Positions 1 through 7,666 are shown, numbered from the stretch's first letter. The stretch is DNA of 64,000 bases from Streptomyces sp. NBC_01294 (GCF_035917235.1 NZ_CP108423.1:2731001-2795000); one strand, 5' to 3'. Program-made: numbers and translations. The notes: generated by a model not told the origin, from the letters alone.

Positions 1-653
1 ACCAGGGCACTTTCGCCGAGCAGGTGACCGTCCCCGCCTGGAACGTCCTGCGCAAGCCCGCCGAGCTGTCCTTCGAGGAGGCCGCCTGCCTCCCGACGGC
101 CTGGCTGACCGCGTACCGGATGCTGTTCACCAACGCCGGGGTGCGCCCCGGGGACTCCGTCCTGGTGCAGGGCGCCGGCGGGGGTGTCGCGACCGCCGCG
201 ATCGCCCTCGGCAAGGCGGCGGGCCTGCGGGTCTTCGCCACCAGCCGCGACGAGGCCAAGCGCAAGCGGGCCGTGGAGCTGGGCGCGGTCGAGGCGTACG
301 AGCCGGGCGCGCGGCTGCCGCAGCGGGTGGACGCGGTGATCGAGACGGTGGGCGCCGCCACCTGGTCCCACTCGGTGAAGTCCCTGCGCCCCGGCGGCAC
401 CCTGGTGATCTCCGGTGCGACGAGCGGCGACCGCCCGGCGCACGCCGAGCTGACCCGGATCTTCTTCCTGGAGCTGAAGGTGGTCGGCTCGACGATGGGC
501 TCGAAGGACGAGCTGGAGGACCTGCTGTCGTTCTGCGCCACGACCGGGCTGCGGCCGGTCATCGACGAGGTGCTGCCGCTGGACCGGGCGCGGGAGGGGT
601 TCGAGAAGCTCGCGTCGGGCGACCTCTTCGGCAAGATCGTCCTCAAGCCGTAG
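1..653 (+). CDS. Medium-chain dehydrogenase/reductase (zinc-type alcohol dehydrogenase or quinone reductase family), 5' truncated
   Basis: The reading frame is already open at the window edge (readable from base 3), so the N-terminal GroES-like part is missing. What remains is the nucleotide-binding half: GAGGGVATAAIALG is the glycine-rich loop of the Rossmann fold, followed by VFATSRDEAKRKRAVELGA, the usual cofactor-specificity strand and helix. The end FGKIVLKP is typical of MDR proteins. Members reduce quinones or oxidise/reduce alcohols with NAD(P)H in the cytosol. No catalytic zinc ligands lie in the visible part, so zinc dependence and substrate cannot be judged. The TAG stop at 651-653 lies just before the operator region of the next gene. 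Confidence 0.85.
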   Translation, partial: QGTFAEQVTVPAWNVLRKPAELSFEEAACLPTAWLTAYRMLFTNAGVRPGDSVLVQGAGGGVATAAIALGKAAGLRVFATSRDEAKRKRAVELGAVEAYEPGARLPQRVDAVIETVGAATWSHSVKSLRPGGTLVISGATSGDRPAHAELTRIFFLELKVVGSTMGSKDELEDLLSFCATTGLRPVIDEVLPLDRAREGFEKLASGDLFGKIVLKP

Positions 654-655
654 AT

Positions 656-699
656 GTCAACCGGGGTTGACGCCACCTCCCGCGTCAACCTACATTGAC
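656..699. promoter_or_regulatory. Two tandem GTCAA-N6-TTGAC inverted repeats (candidate operators)
   Basis: The short gap before the HTH gene holds two copies of the same dyad: GTCAA 656-660 with TTGAC 667-671, and GTCAA 684-688 with TTGAC 695-699. Both have exactly six bases between the arms and their starts are 28 bp apart. The first is perfect over 7+2+7 bases. The second ends three bases before the ATG at 703. Binding there would block transcription or translation of the HTH/Clp-N pair, so autoregulation by the small HTH protein is the simplest inference. Confidence 0.6.
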
Positions 700-702
700 A
701 CC

Positions 703-912
703 ATGACGGAAGCGACCGATCTCGCCGAACGGGCCGGTGACCGCGACCCGCGCGTGGGCCTGCGTGCCGTGGCGGCCCTCCGGAGGCTGCTGGAGCAGCT
801 GGAGGCCGTACAGGTACGCAGTGCCCGCGCGCAGGGGTGGTCCTGGCAGGAGATCGCGGCCGAGCTGGGCGTCAGCCGGCAGGCCGTGCACAAGAAGTAC
901 GGGAGGCTCTGA
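703..912 (+). CDS. Small helix-turn-helix DNA-binding protein
   Basis: A 69-residue protein. The C-terminal 30 residues form a clear helix-turn-helix (GWSWQEIAAELGVSRQAVHKKYG), the kind found in sigma-70 region 4 and in HTH_23/MarR-like minimal regulators. The N-terminal half is a predicted amphipathic helix (LRAVAALRRLLEQLEAVQVR) that could dimerise. There is no effector domain. ATG 703 was chosen over an in-frame upstream start at 667 because the latter would translate the operator dyads. The stop overlaps the next start (TGATG, 910-914), so the two proteins are translationally coupled. The likely role is repression of its own operon through the two upstream dyads; this is inference. Confidence 0.8.
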   Translation: MTEATDLAERAGDRDPRVGLRAVAALRRLLEQLEAVQVRSARAQGWSWQEIAAELGVSRQAVHKKYGRL

Positions 913-1484
913 TGTTCGAACGCTTCACCCGGGACGCCCGGTCGACCGTGAAGGGTGCGGTGGCCGAGGCCCGGCAGACGGGGGCCGCCACGGTCACCGA
1001 GGAACACCTGCTGCTCTCGCTGCTGGCCCTCGGGGCCCTGGACCCCCTGGGCGTGGACCGCACGGCGGTCGCCGCCGACCTCACGGCAGCCCGCCGCCGG
1101 GGCGGCATGTCCCGGGCGGACGAGGAGGCGCTGGCCGGACTCGGCATCGACCTCACGGAGATCGTCTCCCGCATCGAGGAGACCCACGGCGAGGGCGCCC
1201 TCGCGGCCCCGGCCCCGCGCAGGCGGACCCTGGGCTCCTCGCTCCGCTCGGCCCTGGGCCGGGAACGTCCGGCGGGCAGCGCCGGCAGCCATCACGTCCC
1301 CTTCACCGAGGACGCGAAGAAGGTCCTGGAACAGTCCCTGCGCATCGCCCTGGGCCGCAAGGACAACCACATCGGCACCCTGCACCTCCTCCTGGCCCTG
1401 CTCTCCCGCCCCGGCCCGGTCTCAGAGGTCCTGACGGACCACGGCATCACCTACACCACGGCCGAATCCACCCTCAAGACCTGA
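912..1484 (+). CDS. Clp N-domain protein (stand-alone Clp_N repeats, no ATPase)
   Basis: A 190-residue protein made of two Clp amino-terminal domain repeats. The first is at residues 1-75 (MFERFTRDARSTVKGAVAEA, TVTEEHLLLSLLAL). The second is at about 125-190 (VPFTEDAKKVLEQSLRIALG, HIGTLHLLLALLS). They are joined by a low-complexity linker. In ClpA/ClpC this domain binds adaptors or substrates; here it occurs without any AAA+ ATPase module. The gene starts inside the stop codon of the HTH gene and so is co-expressed with it. Possible roles are an adaptor or decoy for ClpC, or a sensor acting on the partner HTH protein. Neither can be shown from sequence alone. Confidence 0.8.
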   Translation: MFERFTRDARSTVKGAVAEARQTGAATVTEEHLLLSLLALGALDPLGVDRTAVAADLTAARRRGGMSRADEEALAGLGIDLTEIVSRIEETHGEGALAAPAPRRRTLGSSLRSALGRERPAGSAGSHHVPFTEDAKKVLEQSLRIALGRKDNHIGTLHLLLALLSRPGPVSEVLTDHGITYTTAESTLKT

Positions 1485-1491
1485 CATGCAG

Positions 1492-1739
1492 CCACTCCAG
1501 CACCGCCAGGCCATTCCAGCGTCGCCAGGCCACTCCAGCCCCGCCGGCGATTGAGGCGCGGGGCCCGGGGCGGAGCCCCGCTCTCTCACCCGCACCGGCC
1601 CACTCCAGCGTCGCCAACCCACTCCAGCGCCGCCAGGCCACTCCAGCCCCGCCGGCGATTGAGGCGCGGGGTCCGGGGCGGAGCCCCGTTCCTTGAGCCT
1701 CGCCGGCGATTGAGGCGCGGGGCCCGGGCCGAGCCCGGG
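1492..1739. repeat. Convergent-junction repeat cluster A: three GC-rich repeat units with 19-bp tandem flanks
   Basis: The gap between the Clp-N gene and padR (both ending here) holds three copies of a ~43-bp unit at 1538-1580, 1646-1688 and 1697-1739. Each has the core GCCGGCGATTGAGGCGCGGGG followed by a GGGGC-GGA-GCCCC hairpin. In front of the first and second units a 19-bp motif (CCACTCCAGC plus nine variable bases) is repeated with starts at 1492, 1511, 1530 and 1600, 1619, 1638. The hairpins could act as a bidirectional terminator. The open frames running through this stretch are translations of the repeat, not genes. Confidence 0.85.
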
Positions 1740-2681
1740 CTACGGCCTGGCCCGAAGCGCCGCCCCCAGCCGCGCCCCGGCCTCCGCAAGGTGCCCACGG
1801 GCCTCGGCCACCTGAGCCGCACTCACCCCGTGATCCCGCGCCGCATCCCGCACCTCGTCGCGGAAGCGGTCCAGCAGCCGGTCCAGGTCACGCGCCGGGT
1901 CACCGGTGGGCGCCAGATCCTCGGCCCAGCCGGCAGCCGCATCCGATTCCCCCGCCCGCCCAGCCGCAGGCGCAGAGGCAGACCCAGCCCCAGCCCCGGC
2001 CCCGGCCCCGGCCCCGGCCCCACTCGGCACACCCCCACCGAGCCACGCCCCCGCCAGACTCCCCAGAACCCCGCCGGACTTGGCGAACTGCTCCTGCAGC
2101 TGCCCCGCGATCCGCTGGACCTCCTCGCGCGCCCGCTCCTGCGCCTCCTTCGCCTGGCGGCGTGCCTGCTGCGCCTCCTCACGCGCCCGCCGGCTCTCGT
2201 CCTTCGCCCGGCGCGCCTGTTCCTTCCACTCCTGCCGCGCCTTGCGCAGCTCCTCCTTGGCCGCCTTCCAGGACTCGTCCTCACCCACGGGCGTCGCCGA
2301 CGCGGACGCCGCCGCCCGCATCTCGCGCCGCAGGTCACCCGCGGCGCCCCGGACATCGCTCCGGATCTCGGCGGCGAGTTCGGTGACCGAGTCGCGGATC
2401 TCCAGCTCCAGGTCGGCCAGTTCACCGCTGCGGTCGGCCAGTTCGGCGCGGCCCGCCTCGGAGATCGAGTACACCTTGCGCCCGCCCTCGGTGGCGTGCG
2501 TGACCAGGCCCTCGGCCTCCAGCTTGGCCAGGCGCGGGTACACGGTGCCCGCGGAGGGCGCGTACAGGCCCTGGAAGCGCTCCTCCAGCAGGCGGATCAC
2601 CTCGTACCCGTGGCGCGGGGCCTCGTCGAGCAGCTTGAGGAGGTAGAGGCGGAGACGGCCGTGGGCGAAGACGGGCGGCAT
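1740..2681 (-). CDS. PadR family transcriptional regulator with long C-terminal helical region
   Basis: A 313-residue protein. Residues 1-75 are a PadR winged helix (LYLLKLLDEAPRHGYEVI, YAPSAGTVYPRLAKLEAEGL, then the beta-wing GGRKVYSIS). Residues 90-215 are a highly charged Glu/Arg/Ala coiled coil, followed by a Gly/Ala-rich linker and a last helix. PadR proteins are usually 110-190 residues, so the extension is large. ATG 2681 lies one base beyond the stop of the DUF4097 gene, so the two form an operon. Its likely target is the ATAT-rich palindrome at 3698-3707 upstream of the operon. The DUF4097/PadR pairing is common in Streptomyces and suggests envelope-stress sensing; the signal is unknown. 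Confidence 0.85.
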   Translation of the reverse strand: MPPVFAHGRLRLYLLKLLDEAPRHGYEVIRLLEERFQGLYAPSAGTVYPRLAKLEAEGLVTHATEGGRKVYSISEAGRAELADRSGELADLELEIRDSVTELAAEIRSDVRGAAGDLRREMRAAASASATPVGEDESWKAAKEELRKARQEWKEQARRAKDESRRAREEAQQARRQAKEAQERAREEVQRIAGQLQEQFAKSGGVLGSLAGAWLGGGVPSGAGAGAGAGAGAGSASAPAAGRAGESDAAAGWAEDLAPTGDPARDLDRLLDRFRDEVRDAARDHGVSAAQVAEARGHLAEAGARLGAALRARP

Positions 2682-2682
2682 G

Positions 2683-3627
2683 TCAGAGCACCTTCTTGTC
2701 GAGCGCGAGGGGAGCGGGGGCGGGGGCGTCCGCGTCGGACTGCGGGCGGCGCAGCAGCGCGATGGCGCCCGAGACGGTGGTGGCCCGCAGGGTGCCGGCA
2801 CCGGTGCCGAGCGTGCCGGTGATCCGCTTGGCGCCCAGCTGGCCGGAGACCCGCAGGTCCTCGAAGGCGTTGGAGACGCCGCCGGTGGCGGTGTTGGCCT
2901 CCACGCGGGCGTCGGCGGGATGCGGGAGGCGGATCGCGACCTGGCCGGAGACGGAGTTCAGCGCGATGTCCACGGGACGCTCGGCCGCCGGGCCGAGGTC
3001 CAGGTCGATGAGCATGTCACCGCTGACCGAGTCGGCCCGTACGCTCACGCCCGCGCCGTCGACGACCGTCAGGCCGCCGGACACCGAGTGGAAGCCGAGG
3101 TCGCCGGTGACGGACTGGGCCTCGACGCTGCCGGAGACGGTGTGCGCCTTGACCCTGCCGGACAGTCCGACGAGCGTGGCGTCGCCGGAGACCCCGTTGA
3201 CGTCGGTGCCGCCGGAGATGCCGGAGACGAAGGCGGTGGCGTCGACCGCGGCCACGCGGACCTGGGTGGCGGCGGGCACGGTGAGGGTGAACGCGGCGCT
3301 ACGCTCCCAGGCCTTGCGGCCGGAGGCGGAACCGGACCAGGCCTTCCAGGGCTTGGCCTCGATCCACTGCTTGAAGCCCTGGGAACCGTTCCAGGGCAGG
3401 TCCTCGTAGGAGACGGTGAGCGTGCCGCCGTCCTGCACGACGTACAGCGGCGGTCCGTCGACCTCGGTCACTTCGAGTCGGGCCGGCCCCTCTTCGGCGG
3501 CGACCACGTTCACCGTGCCGCTCACGACGCGGACGCGGAGCTCGGTCACCGGCTCCTCGAAGGTGAGCTTCTGCGGTGCGGCGAAGTGCCACGTCGACTG
3601 CGACGGCTGGGACGACTGCTCTGCCAT
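2683..3627 (-). CDS. DUF4097 family beta-strand repeat protein
   Basis: A 314-residue protein beginning MAEQSSQPSQSTWHF. From about residue 90 to 290 it consists of short repeated beta-strand units with the signature VSG (SGISGGTDVNGVSGD, AHTVSGSVEAQSVTGD, FHSVSGGLTVVDG, ATTVSGAIALL). This is the pattern of the DUF4097/bactofilin-like right-handed beta-helix. There is no signal peptide or transmembrane helix. The ATG at 3627 has a GGAGG ribosome site eight bases upstream; the frame stays open further upstream but through the operator. It is co-transcribed with padR (one-base gap). Its function is unknown, perhaps a scaffold at the membrane or a ligand for the regulator. Confidence 0.85.
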   Translation of the reverse strand: MAEQSSQPSQSTWHFAAPQKLTFEEPVTELRVRVVSGTVNVVAAEEGPARLEVTEVDGPPLYVVQDGGTLTVSYEDLPWNGSQGFKQWIEAKPWKAWSGSASGRKAWERSAAFTLTVPAATQVRVAAVDATAFVSGISGGTDVNGVSGDATLVGLSGRVKAHTVSGSVEAQSVTGDLGFHSVSGGLTVVDGAGVSVRADSVSGDMLIDLDLGPAAERPVDIALNSVSGQVAIRLPHPADARVEANTATGGVSNAFEDLRVSGQLGAKRITGTLGTGAGTLRATTVSGAIALLRRPQSDADAPAPAPLALDKKVL

Positions 3628-3673
3628 GGTGCTGATCCTCCTCGTGCGTTCACGGACGGGCTCGACGCACGCA

Positions 3674-3707
3674 ACATATCGCGTCTTCTGGATAACACGA
3701 TATATCG
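3674..3707. promoter_or_regulatory. ATAT-core palindrome, candidate PadR operator
   Basis: Between the divergent DUF4097-padR operon and the gene at 3776 lies a perfect 10-bp palindrome, CGATATATCG (3698-3707), in otherwise GC-rich DNA. A related half, CATATCGCG, is at 3675-3683, and the two share TATCGCG. AT-rich dyads of this kind are typical PadR targets. The position 70-90 bases upstream of the DUF4097 start suits autoregulation and may also touch the promoter of the divergent gene. Confidence 0.5.
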
Positions 3708-3775
3708 CGGTCAAGCGAAGTCAAGCGTGCTGCCCGAATCCGCCATTTGGGGGCGATTTGCCTTATTGTGTGCGC

Positions 3776-4609
3776 ATGTCAATCTCCAGGGCCGCGACGG
3801 GCGGCATGCTCCTCTGCCGGGCCGAACCCCTCGCCGCCCGTCCTCCCGCGCACCTGCTGCGCGTACGGCTGCTGCTCGTGCCGGCGGGCACGTGGAGCGC
3901 GCTCGTCCCCGAGGTCAAACCGTGGCTCGCGGGCGAGGAGAGCGTGGCCGAGGTCCTCTCCGGATGGGGCTCGGCGATCGCGCTCGGCACCAACTGGCCG
4001 GTGCTGAGCGTGTGGTGGGAGGGCGGCCGGGCCGGATTCACCCTGTCGAGCGGGTTCCGGCGCACCGCCGCCTACGAGTGGGACGCGGCCGGGAGGCCGG
4101 CCGGCGCGCCCGATGCCATGCGGACCCTGGCGGTGCGGCTCGGACTGGACCCCGTGCTCGACCTGGAGGAGCTGGAACGGCTCACCCGCACCGACCCTGC
4201 CGCCGACCCCGCCGTCGGCGGCGCCGGTGACGGCGAGACCCGGCTGCTCGGGCTGATCGCCCTGCTGACGCGTGCCGGACTGGCCCTGCCGGCCGGGCTG
4301 AGCCCGGGAGAACCGGCCGACCGGCTGCGGGCGGCGGCCCGGGTGGCGGCCGGCGCCGAGACGGTGGAGTGGGCCGGGTGGCGCGATGCGGTGCGGGCCG
4401 AGCTCGACGCGGTGGAGGAGGGGCCGCTGGGGCCGTGGGTCCGCGGGCCGAAGGCGCGGAAGCTGGGTGCGGTGCAGCTTGCCGCGGGGGCGCCGCTGAT
4501 GCTCTGGGCCGTGCGGCGGCGCAGCCCTGGCTGGGCGGCGGCGGGGGCCTGCCTGACGGCCCAGGGGGCACTGTCCCTGGCGTACGACCGAGCCCGTACG
4601 CAGCGCTAG
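3776..4609 (+). CDS. Conserved hypothetical protein (Streptomyces type)
   Basis: A 277-residue protein with no family I recognise. It is mostly soluble, with a Trp-rich stretch (TNWPVLSVWWEGGRAGF) near residue 85, a long Ala/Asp/Glu-rich middle, and a moderately hydrophobic C-terminus (LMLWAVRRRSPGWAAAGACLTAQGALSL) that could be a short hairpin of membrane-inserting helices. ATG 3776 is preceded by a short AT-richer stretch that can serve as promoter. ATG 3806 (MLLCRAEPL) is an alternative start. It is divergent from the DUF4097-padR operon and ends before a repeat cluster. Confidence 0.6.
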   Translation: MSISRAATGGMLLCRAEPLAARPPAHLLRVRLLLVPAGTWSALVPEVKPWLAGEESVAEVLSGWGSAIALGTNWPVLSVWWEGGRAGFTLSSGFRRTAAYEWDAAGRPAGAPDAMRTLAVRLGLDPVLDLEELERLTRTDPAADPAVGGAGDGETRLLGLIALLTRAGLALPAGLSPGEPADRLRAAARVAAGAETVEWAGWRDAVRAELDAVEEGPLGPWVRGPKARKLGAVQLAAGAPLMLWAVRRRSPGWAAAGACLTAQGALSLAYDRARTQR

Positions 4610-4638
4610 CCGAGGCGGGTGCCGCGCGCGAAGCCCGG

Positions 4639-4890
4639 ACCCGCGCCTCAATCGCCGGCGAGGCTCAAGAACCTGGGGCTCCGCCCCAGACCTTGCGCCT
4701 CAAACGCCGGCGAGGCTGAATTTCCCGGCCCTGCCGGACACATCAACCCCACCAGGCACATCAACCCCACCGGGCACATCAACCTCGCCACGCACATCAA
4801 GCCCCGCCGTGCACATCCAGCCCCGCCGGCGTTTGAGGCGACCTTTCAGCCCCGCCGGCGATTGAGGCGCGGGGTCCGGAGTGGAGCCCC
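4639..4890. repeat. Convergent-junction repeat cluster B with 18-bp tandem array
   Basis: The gap between the hypothetical gene and the LysR gene (convergent) carries partial and full copies of the repeat core in both orientations: CGCGCCTCAATCGCCGGCG at 4642-4660, GCGCCTCAAACGCCGGCG at 4695-4712, GCCGGCGTTTGAGGCG at 4825-4840, and GCCGGCGATTGAGGCGCGGGG at 4854-4874. Between them an 18-bp motif (CACATCAACCCCACCRGG and variants) is repeated at 4739, 4757, 4775, 4793 and 4812. Its last copies grade into the repeat's own 5' flank. No gene is seen here. Confidence 0.85.
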
Positions 4891-4895
4891 GATCC

Positions 4896-5831
4896 TCAGG
4901 CCGCCTCCAGGAGGGGGCTCGCGTGGTGGTGGAGCCAGGCACGGTACGGCGGCGTGCGCAGCGCGGCCTCGCGGTACGCGTCGCGGAGGTCCTCGTAGAC
5001 CTCCGCGTGCGCACCCGGCCGAGTCGCCAGCAGCAGCCGCACCGCGAGCGGATCCCCCGACAGCGGCCGGATCGCCATGTCCTCGCGCGGCCCGGACGTC
5101 GGCTGGCACGGCGCGACCGCCTCGCCGGAGATGATCAGCGAGGTCGCCGTGTGGTAGTCGGCGTGCAGCACCGGCGGGTCGAGCCCGGCCCCGGCGAAGA
5201 CCCGCCGCAGGCCGTCCCACTCGCCGTCGACCGAGGGATCCACCATCCAGCGGTCGGCGGCGAGGTCCCGTAAGGAGACCACCGCCTGCCGGGCGGCGGG
5301 ATGGTCCCGGGACATCGACACGAACTGCGGCTCGCGCTCCATCAGCACGTGCATCTGCAGCCCGGCCGGCACCCGCAGCGGGCTGCCCTCCACCTCGTGC
5401 ACGAACGCCACGTCCAGCTGCCCCGCGTCGACCATCCTGAGCAGCGCGTTGGCGGAGACGTCCACCACCAGCGAGGTCTCGGTGTCCGGCAGCCTTCGGT
5501 GCAGCCGCCGCAGCCATCCCGGCAGGGCCCGGCTGGCCGTGGAGCCGATGCGCAGCCGCGGACCGTGGGCCAGCGCCCGGGCCTCCGCCACCAGCGCGGC
5601 CATCTCGGCCACCAGGGGACGGGCCCGGCCCAGCACGGTCCGGCCGAAAGGGGTGGGCCGGCATCCGGTCCGTTCGCGCAGGAACAGCTCGCCGTCCAGG
5701 GCCCGTTCGATGCGGCGCAGCTGGGTCGTCAAGGAGGGCTGGCTCACGCCGAGTTGCCGGGCTGCCTTGTGCAGGCTGCCGGCGTCGGCGATGGCGCACA
5801 GCGCGCGCAGGTGCCTGACCTCGAGCTCCAT
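4896..5831 (-). CDS. LysR family regulator divergent from snapalysin (SnpR-like)
   Basis: A 311-residue protein of standard LysR length. Residues 1-60 form the winged helix (LEVRHLRALCAIADAGSL, AARQLGVSQPSLTTQLRRIE). The rest is the periplasmic-binding-like effector domain (LRIGSTASRALPGWLRRL, DVAFVHEVEG). ATG 5831 is fixed by the conserved MELEVRHLRAL start. It is transcribed away from the snapalysin gene over 210 bp that contain a strong dyad. In several Streptomyces a LysR gene next to snpA activates the protease, and the same relation is inferred here. Confidence 0.9.
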   Translation of the reverse strand: MELEVRHLRALCAIADAGSLHKAARQLGVSQPSLTTQLRRIERALDGELFLRERTGCRPTPFGRTVLGRARPLVAEMAALVAEARALAHGPRLRIGSTASRALPGWLRRLHRRLPDTETSLVVDVSANALLRMVDAGQLDVAFVHEVEGSPLRVPAGLQMHVLMEREPQFVSMSRDHPAARQAVVSLRDLAADRWMVDPSVDGEWDGLRRVFAGAGLDPPVLHADYHTATSLIISGEAVAPCQPTSGPREDMAIRPLSGDPLAVRLLLATRPGAHAEVYEDLRDAYREAALRTPPYRAWLHHHASPLLEAA

Positions 5832-5871
5832 GACCTGAGGGTAGGCCGGTCCCGGTGGACCGCACCAGCCA

Positions 5872-5948
5872 CCGATAGCCCCCCGAATCACGCCATTCTC
5901 ATGTGAGTTGGGCTGTCGAAATCTTCCCGATAGGTCCGCGCTATCGGG
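5872..5948. promoter_or_regulatory. CCCGATAG dyad, probable LysR binding site of the snpA promoter
   Basis: CCCGATAG at 5926-5933 and CTATCGGG at 5941-5948 form a perfect 8-bp inverted repeat with a 7-bp spacer. A third half copy, CCGATAG, is at 5872-5878. The dyad contains the T-N11-A pattern expected for LysR regulators and lies about 95 bases upstream of the snapalysin start and 95 upstream of the LysR start. It is therefore well placed for activation of the protease and autorepression. Confidence 0.7.
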
Positions 5949-6041
5949 GAGTGACATCATCCGCCGGGCACTTCCGCTCCCGCAGACTCCGGTACCGAAC
6001 GACCACCCCCCACCGCACCGGACGAGTAGGAGCTCCCCCAC

Positions 6042-6710
6042 ATGCGCCACTCCCGTAAGGCCGTTCTGGCCACCACCATCGGCCTCGGCCTGGCCGCCGG
6101 CCTCGGCGTCGTCCCCACCGCCGTCGCCGCCCCCGCCCCCGTCGGCAATGCCGCAAGCTACGCCGCGTACGAGGGCTCGCAGGAGAACGTGGCCGCCAAC
6201 CGCGCCTTCTTCGAGGCCGTGCAGCGCTCGGTCACCGAGCAGCGTGCCGCGAACCCCGGCGCCCTGGCCGTGACCGTCACGTACAACACCCGCAACGCGC
6301 CCAGCTTCCGCACGCAGATAGCCCGCTCCACGCAGATCTGGAACAGCTCGGTGAGCAACGTCAGGCTGCAGGAGGTGTCCTCCGGCGGGAACTTCTCGTA
6401 CCGCGAGGGCAATGACTCACGTGGCTCGTACGCGAGCACGGACGGGCACGGCCGGGGCTACATCTTCCTCGACTACCGGCAGAACCAGCAGTACAACTCC
6501 ACCCGGGTGACCTCGCACGAGACCGGCCACGTGCTGGGTCTGCCGGACCACTACTCGGGCCCGTGCAGCGAGCTGATGTCGGGCGGCGGCCCTGGCACCT
6601 CGTGCCAGAACGCCACCCCGAACTCCGCCGAGCGGGCGCGCGTCAACCAGCTCTGGGCCAACGGCTTCGCCTCCGGTCTGGACACGAAGGACCTCGCCGC
6701 GAAGGGCTGA
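6042..6710 (+). CDS. snpA: Snapalysin, secreted small neutral metalloprotease (peptidase family M7)
   Basis: A 222-residue preproenzyme. Residues 1-29 are a signal peptide ([20 protein letters not shown]...VAA), and a pro-region then reaches about residue 80. The mature domain carries the extended zinc motif [13 protein letters not shown] (HExxHxxGxxD, the third ligand being Asp as in M7 enzymes) and a disulfide-capable pair in [18 protein letters not shown]. Snapalysin degrades extracellular milk-type proteins. ATG 6042 has AGGAG ten bases upstream. It is divergent from the LysR gene and probably under its control. The stop is two bases from the convergent zinc-ribbon gene. Confidence 0.95.
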   Translation: MRHSRKAVLATTIGLGLAAGLGVVPTAVAAPAPVGNAASYAAYEGSQENVAANRAFFEAVQRSVTEQRAANPGALAVTVTYNTRNAPSFRTQIARSTQIWNSSVSNVRLQEVSSGGNFSYREGNDSRGSYASTDGHGRGYIFLDYRQNQQYNSTRVTSHETGHVLGLPDHYSGPCSELMSGGGPGTSCQNATPNSAERARVNQLWANGFASGLDTKDLAAKG

Positions 6711-6711
6711 G

Positions 6712-6915
6712 TCACCGCTCCTCGGGCACCGCGTAGTCGGGGCAGTCAGGGTTGCGGCAAGGACCCCGGCCCCATACCGGAATGAAGACCCCGAGGGACT
6801 TGCGCCGCCTGACCACCGTGTCGACGGGGCGCCCGCACGCCGGGCACGTCTTCTGTTCGTGCCCGGCCTGCGGGGCCACCCTCTCGTGCGCGTGCTTCTG
6901 CTGTTCACCGGCCAT
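6712..6915 (-). CDS. Small zinc-ribbon protein
   Basis: A 67-residue protein with two Cys pairs spaced like a zinc ribbon: CPAC near residue 24 and a C-x4-C pair (CRNPDC) near residue 55. A GGAGGT sequence directly precedes the ATG. It has no membrane segment or other domain. It is convergent with snapalysin, with only one base between the stops. Small proteins of this kind are common in Streptomyces and no role is assigned; nucleic-acid or protein binding is possible. Confidence 0.65.
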   Translation of the reverse strand: MAGEQQKHAHERVAPQAGHEQKTCPACGRPVDTVVRRRKSLGVFIPVWGRGPCRNPDCPDYAVPEER

Positions 6916-6967
6916 ACCTCCACGGTAGGCCGGTTCGGCGCGTTTGGGAGGCCGAGCGGCCGGCGGG

Positions 6968-7549
6968 TCAGCGCTTGACGGCGTACGAGGTGACGGTCTG
7001 GCCGCCGCCGAAGGTCTTCGCCCCGGTGAGTTCCAGGGTGCGCAGCCCGAATCCGGCCCGCGACATGGGCATGCCGGTGCCCAGGAAGAACGGGTAGGTC
7101 TTGACGATGAACTCGTCTATCTCGTCGATCAGCTGCCCCGCGAGGTCCGCCCCGCCGCACAGCCAGATGTCGAGCCCGTCCTCGGCCTTGAGCTCGCGGA
7201 CCCGGGCCACCACGTCCCCGCTGATCAGCTCCACCTGCGGGTCCGGCGCGGCGGTGAGCGAGCGCGAGACGACGTACTGGCGCAGGTGGCCGTAGGGGTT
7301 GGTGTCGCCCTGCTTGAAGCCGACGTCGTACGTGGCCCGCCCCATCAGCACCGTGTCGAAGCGCGAGAGCGGCGCGTCGGCGATGCCGAGGTGGTCGCGC
7401 CCCAGGCGGGCGACGGTGTCCGCGTACTCGGTCGTGAGGAACTCGATGAACTCGGCATCGAGCTGGGTGTAGAAGAAGTCGCCGTCGCCGTCCGGGGCAC
7501 CGATGAACCCGTCGACCGACGTGGCGATGAAGTACGTGAGCTTGCGCAA
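6968..7549 (-). CDS. Dihydrofolate reductase family protein (RibD C-terminal domain)
   Basis: A 193-residue single-domain protein of the RibD_C/DHFR-like fold: N-terminal LRKLTYFIATSVDGFIGAPD, then VLMGRATYDVGF, and a terminal GGGQTVTSYAVKR. These proteins bind NADPH, and their physiological substrates are mostly unknown. The start is taken as TTG 7549 because it has GGAAGAG about eight bases upstream and aligns with the usual (M)RKLTYFIA beginning; an ATG at 7582 would add an atypical arginine-rich leader. It is a stand-alone gene with 117 bp before the next one. Confidence 0.85.
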   Translation of the reverse strand: MRKLTYFIATSVDGFIGAPDGDGDFFYTQLDAEFIEFLTTEYADTVARLGRDHLGIADAPLSRFDTVLMGRATYDVGFKQGDTNPYGHLRQYVVSRSLTAAPDPQVELISGDVVARVRELKAEDGLDIWLCGGADLAGQLIDEIDEFIVKTYPFFLGTGMPMSRAGFGLRTLELTGAKTFGGGQTVTSYAVKR

Positions 7550-7666
7550 GCGATTCTCTTCCGTTCGACAGTGTCCCCGCATCCGGGCACATCGAGGAAA
7601 GTACTTCAGGTGAAGTGGTTACGCAAGCCCCCGCGCGCTCCCGGTGTGTCCGGCCCCGCCGCGCGC

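Noticed and set aside
1492..1647. Short tandem repeats considered as a CRISPR array
   Set aside because: Units are 18-19 bp with no unique 30-bp spacers, and no cas gene is present in the window.
1551..2822. Open frame across repeat cluster A and padR
   Set aside because: The N-terminal part is translated repeat and the rest is antisense to padR.
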